From: Streptomyces lunaelactis
GTDB taxonomy: Bacteria; Actinomycetota; Actinomycetes; Streptomycetales; Streptomycetaceae
Assembly (NCBI RefSeq): GCF_003054555.1
Contig: NZ_CP026305.1
Span: 62,001 to 126,000 of the forward strand
Direction of reading: 5' to 3'
Length of the DNA: 64,000 bases
In this document: piece by piece, positions 61,677 through 64,000 of the stretch
Numbering within the stretch: position 1 is the first letter of the stretch
How the letters are laid out: each line of letters opens with the position of its first letter
Translations under genes and position numbers: made by a program
The notes under the pieces: generated by a model
The model's input: the letters and a program-made list of their open reading frames with translations, nothing else
Told to the model about the DNA's origin: nothing
Databases searched by the model: none

Positions 61677-62924
61677 ATGAGTTCTCCAGCCACCTCGAGC
61701 GATCGCGAGAAGGTCGTCTCCAAACTGCCGGGATGGCTCCGGCAGGACCTCAAGATCCGAACCGCCCAACACGGCATCGACATCCAGCGCGCAGTCGAGC
61801 AGGGCATCTCCGCCTGGACCGCCCTCGCCTCCAGCCCTGCCACGATCGACACCGCCGGCTCAGACCCCTTCGCCACCTTCCTCCCCCCGGGCCAGTGGGA
61901 GGACTTCAAGAAGATCTGCACAGATCGCAAGGTCTCCCTGATCCAGGGACTCGCCCAGTCCGTGCAGCTGTGGCTCAACTCCAACCCTGCCCCCGAAATC
62001 CAGCGGTCCGCACACCCCCGGCGCCGGATTGTCTGTAACCAGAAGGGCGGAGTCGGCAAAACCGCCATCGCCGCCGGACTAGGCCAGGCACTCGCCGAGG
62101 ACAGCAACAGCCTCCACCCGGTGCGCATCTCCAAGCACTTCGCCGCGCACCGTGAAGGCGGGGACACCGAACTTGCCGACCCGCTGAGTGTCGAAGAGCT
62201 GCCGGGCCTGGGGGAGAAGACCCTCCTGGTGGACTTCGACCCGCAGCGTCACCTCACCAAGCAGCTCGGCCAGCAAGAGCTGCCCATAGACGGCGACAGC
62301 CTCACCAAGCACATGGCAAGCGAAGCCAAGGGCCACATCCAGGACCTCATCGTGCCCATCGCCGACAACCGCTTCGGTGGCCGGCTGGACCTTCTTCCCG
62401 GATGTCAGGACGGCTTCCTGCTGGACGTCTCCCTGTCCAAGGTGCGGGCGCGCGAGGCGGCCCTGGAACGGGCACTGGCCCCTATCGAAGGCAACTACGA
62501 CTCCATCATCGTCGACTGCCCCCCAAGTCTCGGCCTGAGCATGGACGCAGCCATCTACTACGGGCGACGCCGCGACGGAGAGCAGCCAGGGGCGTCCGGC
62601 GCTCTCATCATCGTGCAGGCGGAAGACAGCTCGGCCGACGCCTACGACCTCCTCACCGCGCAGATCGAAGACCTCCGCGACGACCTGCACCTGGAAGTCG
62701 ACTACCTCGGCATCGTGGTGAACCTCTACGACCCGCGCCGCGGATACATCGCCACGTCCTCCCTCCAGGCATGGATGGACATAAAGGATCCCCGAGTCGT
62801 GGCCGTAGTCGGTGACCTGACCGAGCAGCGCAAGGCAGTCCGCCTCAAGCGGCCGTTGCTCTCCTACGCCCCCAGCAGCGAACAGGCCGTCACCATGCGC
62901 GCCCTCGCCCGGGAGATCTCATGA
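61677..62924 (+). CDS. parA: ParA-family partition ATPase
   Basis: A 415-aa ParA. An N-terminal extension of about 115 residues comes first, then the deviant Walker A CNQKGGVGKTAIA (about 117-129), LLVDFDPQRHLT and IIVDCPPSLGLS as the switch and Walker B motifs. ATG at 61677 is chosen because the upstream in-frame ATG at 61638 lies between the arms of the inverted repeat; it cannot be excluded. The stop overlaps the parB start (ATGA). It moves plasmid copies apart together with ParB bound to the parS-like sites. Confidence 0.9.
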   Translation: MSSPATSSDREKVVSKLPGWLRQDLKIRTAQHGIDIQRAVEQGISAWTALASSPATIDTAGSDPFATFLPPGQWEDFKKICTDRKVSLIQGLAQSVQLWLNSNPAPEIQRSAHPRRRIVCNQKGGVGKTAIAAGLGQALAEDSNSLHPVRISKHFAAHREGGDTELADPLSVEELPGLGEKTLLVDFDPQRHLTKQLGQQELPIDGDSLTKHMASEAKGHIQDLIVPIADNRFGGRLDLLPGCQDGFLLDVSLSKVRAREAALERALAPIEGNYDSIIVDCPPSLGLSMDAAIYYGRRRDGEQPGASGALIIVQAEDSSADAYDLLTAQIEDLRDDLHLEVDYLGIVVNLYDPRRGYIATSSLQAWMDIKDPRVVAVVGDLTEQRKAVRLKRPLLSYAPSSEQAVTMRALAREIS

Positions 62925-64000
62925 GCCGCGTAGCCGACGAGCTGGGTACGGGAGCATCCTTCGGCAGGGCTCGTCCCGTCAGCGCCCGCCGCGCCGCAAC
63001 AGCAGCCGTCACCGGAGCCCCCACAGAGGGAGTCCCCGACCCGACCGAACTACCCGTCCAGACGATCAGCCACAACCCCGACAACCCACGCGACCACCTG
63101 CGCAACCTGAACGACATGACCCAGTCGGTCAAGGAACTGGGCGTCATCAACGCAATCACCGTGGCGACGGTGAACGCCTACCTGGCCGAGCGCCCCGAGC
63201 GCGCCGATGAAATCGACGCAGGCGCCCGCTACTTGGTCATCGACGGACACCGCCGGCTTGAGGCCGCCCGACGCGCCGGACTGGCCACCATCAGGGTGAT
63301 GGTCGACGACGCCCGCGTCGCCACTGATGAGAGCCTCCTCGAGGCCGCATTCGTCTCCAACTACCACCGCGACGGCATGACCGAACTGGAAGAAGCCCAC
63401 GCCCTCGAGTCGCTGGTCAAGTTCTACGGCAACCAGTCAAAGGCGTCCCAGCGCCTGGGCATGGCCCAGTCCACGATCTCCTCCAAGCTGTCGTTCCTGA
63501 AGCTCAGCCCCGAACTACAGGCGGACCTGGCTGACGGGCGCCGCACGGTCGAGCACGTCCGCAACCTCGGCAAGCTGTCACACGAGGAACAGCGAACCCA
63601 GGCCGACGCGCGCGCCGAAGAAGCACGGCGCGCCGCAGAGGAAGAGAAGGCCAGGCGCACGCCTCCGGTGCAGCCAGTCCCCGTGCAGCACGCAGACGGA
63701 GGCGAGTCGGAGAGCGCACCATCCGCCGCGCAGCAGGCAACTCCCGTCTCCGCACCGACGCAGGACAGCCAGCGCCAGCGTCAGCGCCAGCGCCAGCCCA
63801 AGCCCGCAGAGTCGGGTGAGAGCATTCCGGACCCGCGCGGCCAGCCAGCTGAGCCATCCCGTCAGGACAGCGGCCAGGACAGCCACGAGGGAAGCCTCCC
63901 GTGGGGGAGCGGTGACGCGATGGCCGAAGTGCTCATCGAACGCATGGAGGAAGGAGATCTGCGGCGCCTCACCCTGCGGCTGATCGAGCACAACACCGAG
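62921..64000 (+). CDS. parB: ParB-family partition protein (3' end off window)
   Basis: At least 360 residues. The N-terminal ParB/Spo0J domain shows NPDNPRDHLRNLNDMTQSV, LVIDGHRRLEAARRAG (the GxRRxxA-type CTP-binding region) and the central DNA-binding helix-turn-helix KASQRLGMAQSTISSKLSFL. After a glutamine/arginine-rich segment (about residues 245-300) the protein continues off the window. It binds the parS-like sites and activates ParA. Confidence 0.9.
   Translation, partial: MSRVADELGTGASFGRARPVSARRAATAAVTGAPTEGVPDPTELPVQTISHNPDNPRDHLRNLNDMTQSVKELGVINAITVATVNAYLAERPERADEIDAGARYLVIDGHRRLEAARRAGLATIRVMVDDARVATDESLLEAAFVSNYHRDGMTELEEAHALESLVKFYGNQSKASQRLGMAQSTISSKLSFLKLSPELQADLADGRRTVEHVRNLGKLSHEEQRTQADARAEEARRAAEEEKARRTPPVQPVPVQHADGGESESAPSAAQQATPVSAPTQDSQRQRQRQRQPKPAESGESIPDPRGQPAEPSRQDSGQDSHEGSLPWGSGDAMAEVLIERMEEGDLRRLTLRLIEHNTE

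Noticed and set aside
1..64000. tRNA, rRNA and CRISPR arrays
   Set aside because: No cloverleaf-type sequence, rRNA signature or regularly spaced direct repeat array was seen while reading. The 11-bp and 16-bp repeats are too few and too short to be CRISPR.

Overview
This window is high-GC actinobacterial DNA, almost certainly from Streptomyces. Codon third positions are strongly G/C, many genes start with GTG, and adjacent genes often overlap by four bases (ATGA or GTGA). It holds hallmark genes of a linear Streptomyces replicon: a telomere-associated protein and terminal protein pair (tap-tpg), a primase/helicase replication operon, and a parA-parB locus with palindromic parS-like sites. 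The best reading is the interior or one arm of a giant linear plasmid, or a plasmid-derived chromosome arm. No telomere is visible.

Positions 1-14640 are mostly a catabolic regulon. It has an amino-acid permease, a glutamine-synthetase-like gamma-glutamyl ligase, a MarR regulator, an acetoacetate-decarboxylase-like protein, a class I amidotransferase hydrolase, two aldehyde dehydrogenases, a type II extradiol dioxygenase, a fumarylacetoacetate-hydrolase-family enzyme and a PLP decarboxylase. Seven copies of one 20-bp palindrome (ATCGTTTGnnnnCAAACGAT) sit in the promoters and mark the MarR regulon. The chemistry suggested is aromatic amino acid to amine to homoprotocatechuate-type meta cleavage, joined to gamma-glutamyl-amine chemistry. 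A SpoIIE-type phosphatase (4859-7399) lies inside it without an operator.

Positions 14641-16720 are debris around an intact IS5-family element. Positions 16882-28810 look like a small secondary-metabolite locus: a condensation/thioesterase-like NRPS protein, an atypical carrier protein, citramalate synthase, a lone polyketide aromatase/cyclase, a SnoaL-like protein, a type II thioesterase, three SARP activators and two TetR-family receptor homologues. Positions 29025-35102 carry an avenolide/butenolide-type signalling cassette (P450, acyl-CoA oxidase, autoregulator receptor with ARE-like operators), then a GtrA-like membrane protein and a fourth receptor homologue.

Positions 35103-39087 hold the replication operon, flanked by exact 16-bp repeats. 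Positions 39101-47041 hold a large secreted FG-GAP protein, a broken IS5-type transposase, a GbsR/MarR-DUF4097 pair with shared operators, and a row of decayed genes. Positions 47206-51899 encode a two-gene conflict-type system (Tcd1-like protein plus trypsin-nSTAND-WD40 protein) bracketed by recombinase remnants. A complete-looking cobalamin riboswitch (52511-52659) precedes a small membrane protein. Then come the same 16-bp repeats again, tpg-tap, a winged-helix plasmid protein, decayed HAD and RibD-like genes, a GT1 glycosyltransferase, parS-like sites and parAB running off the right edge.
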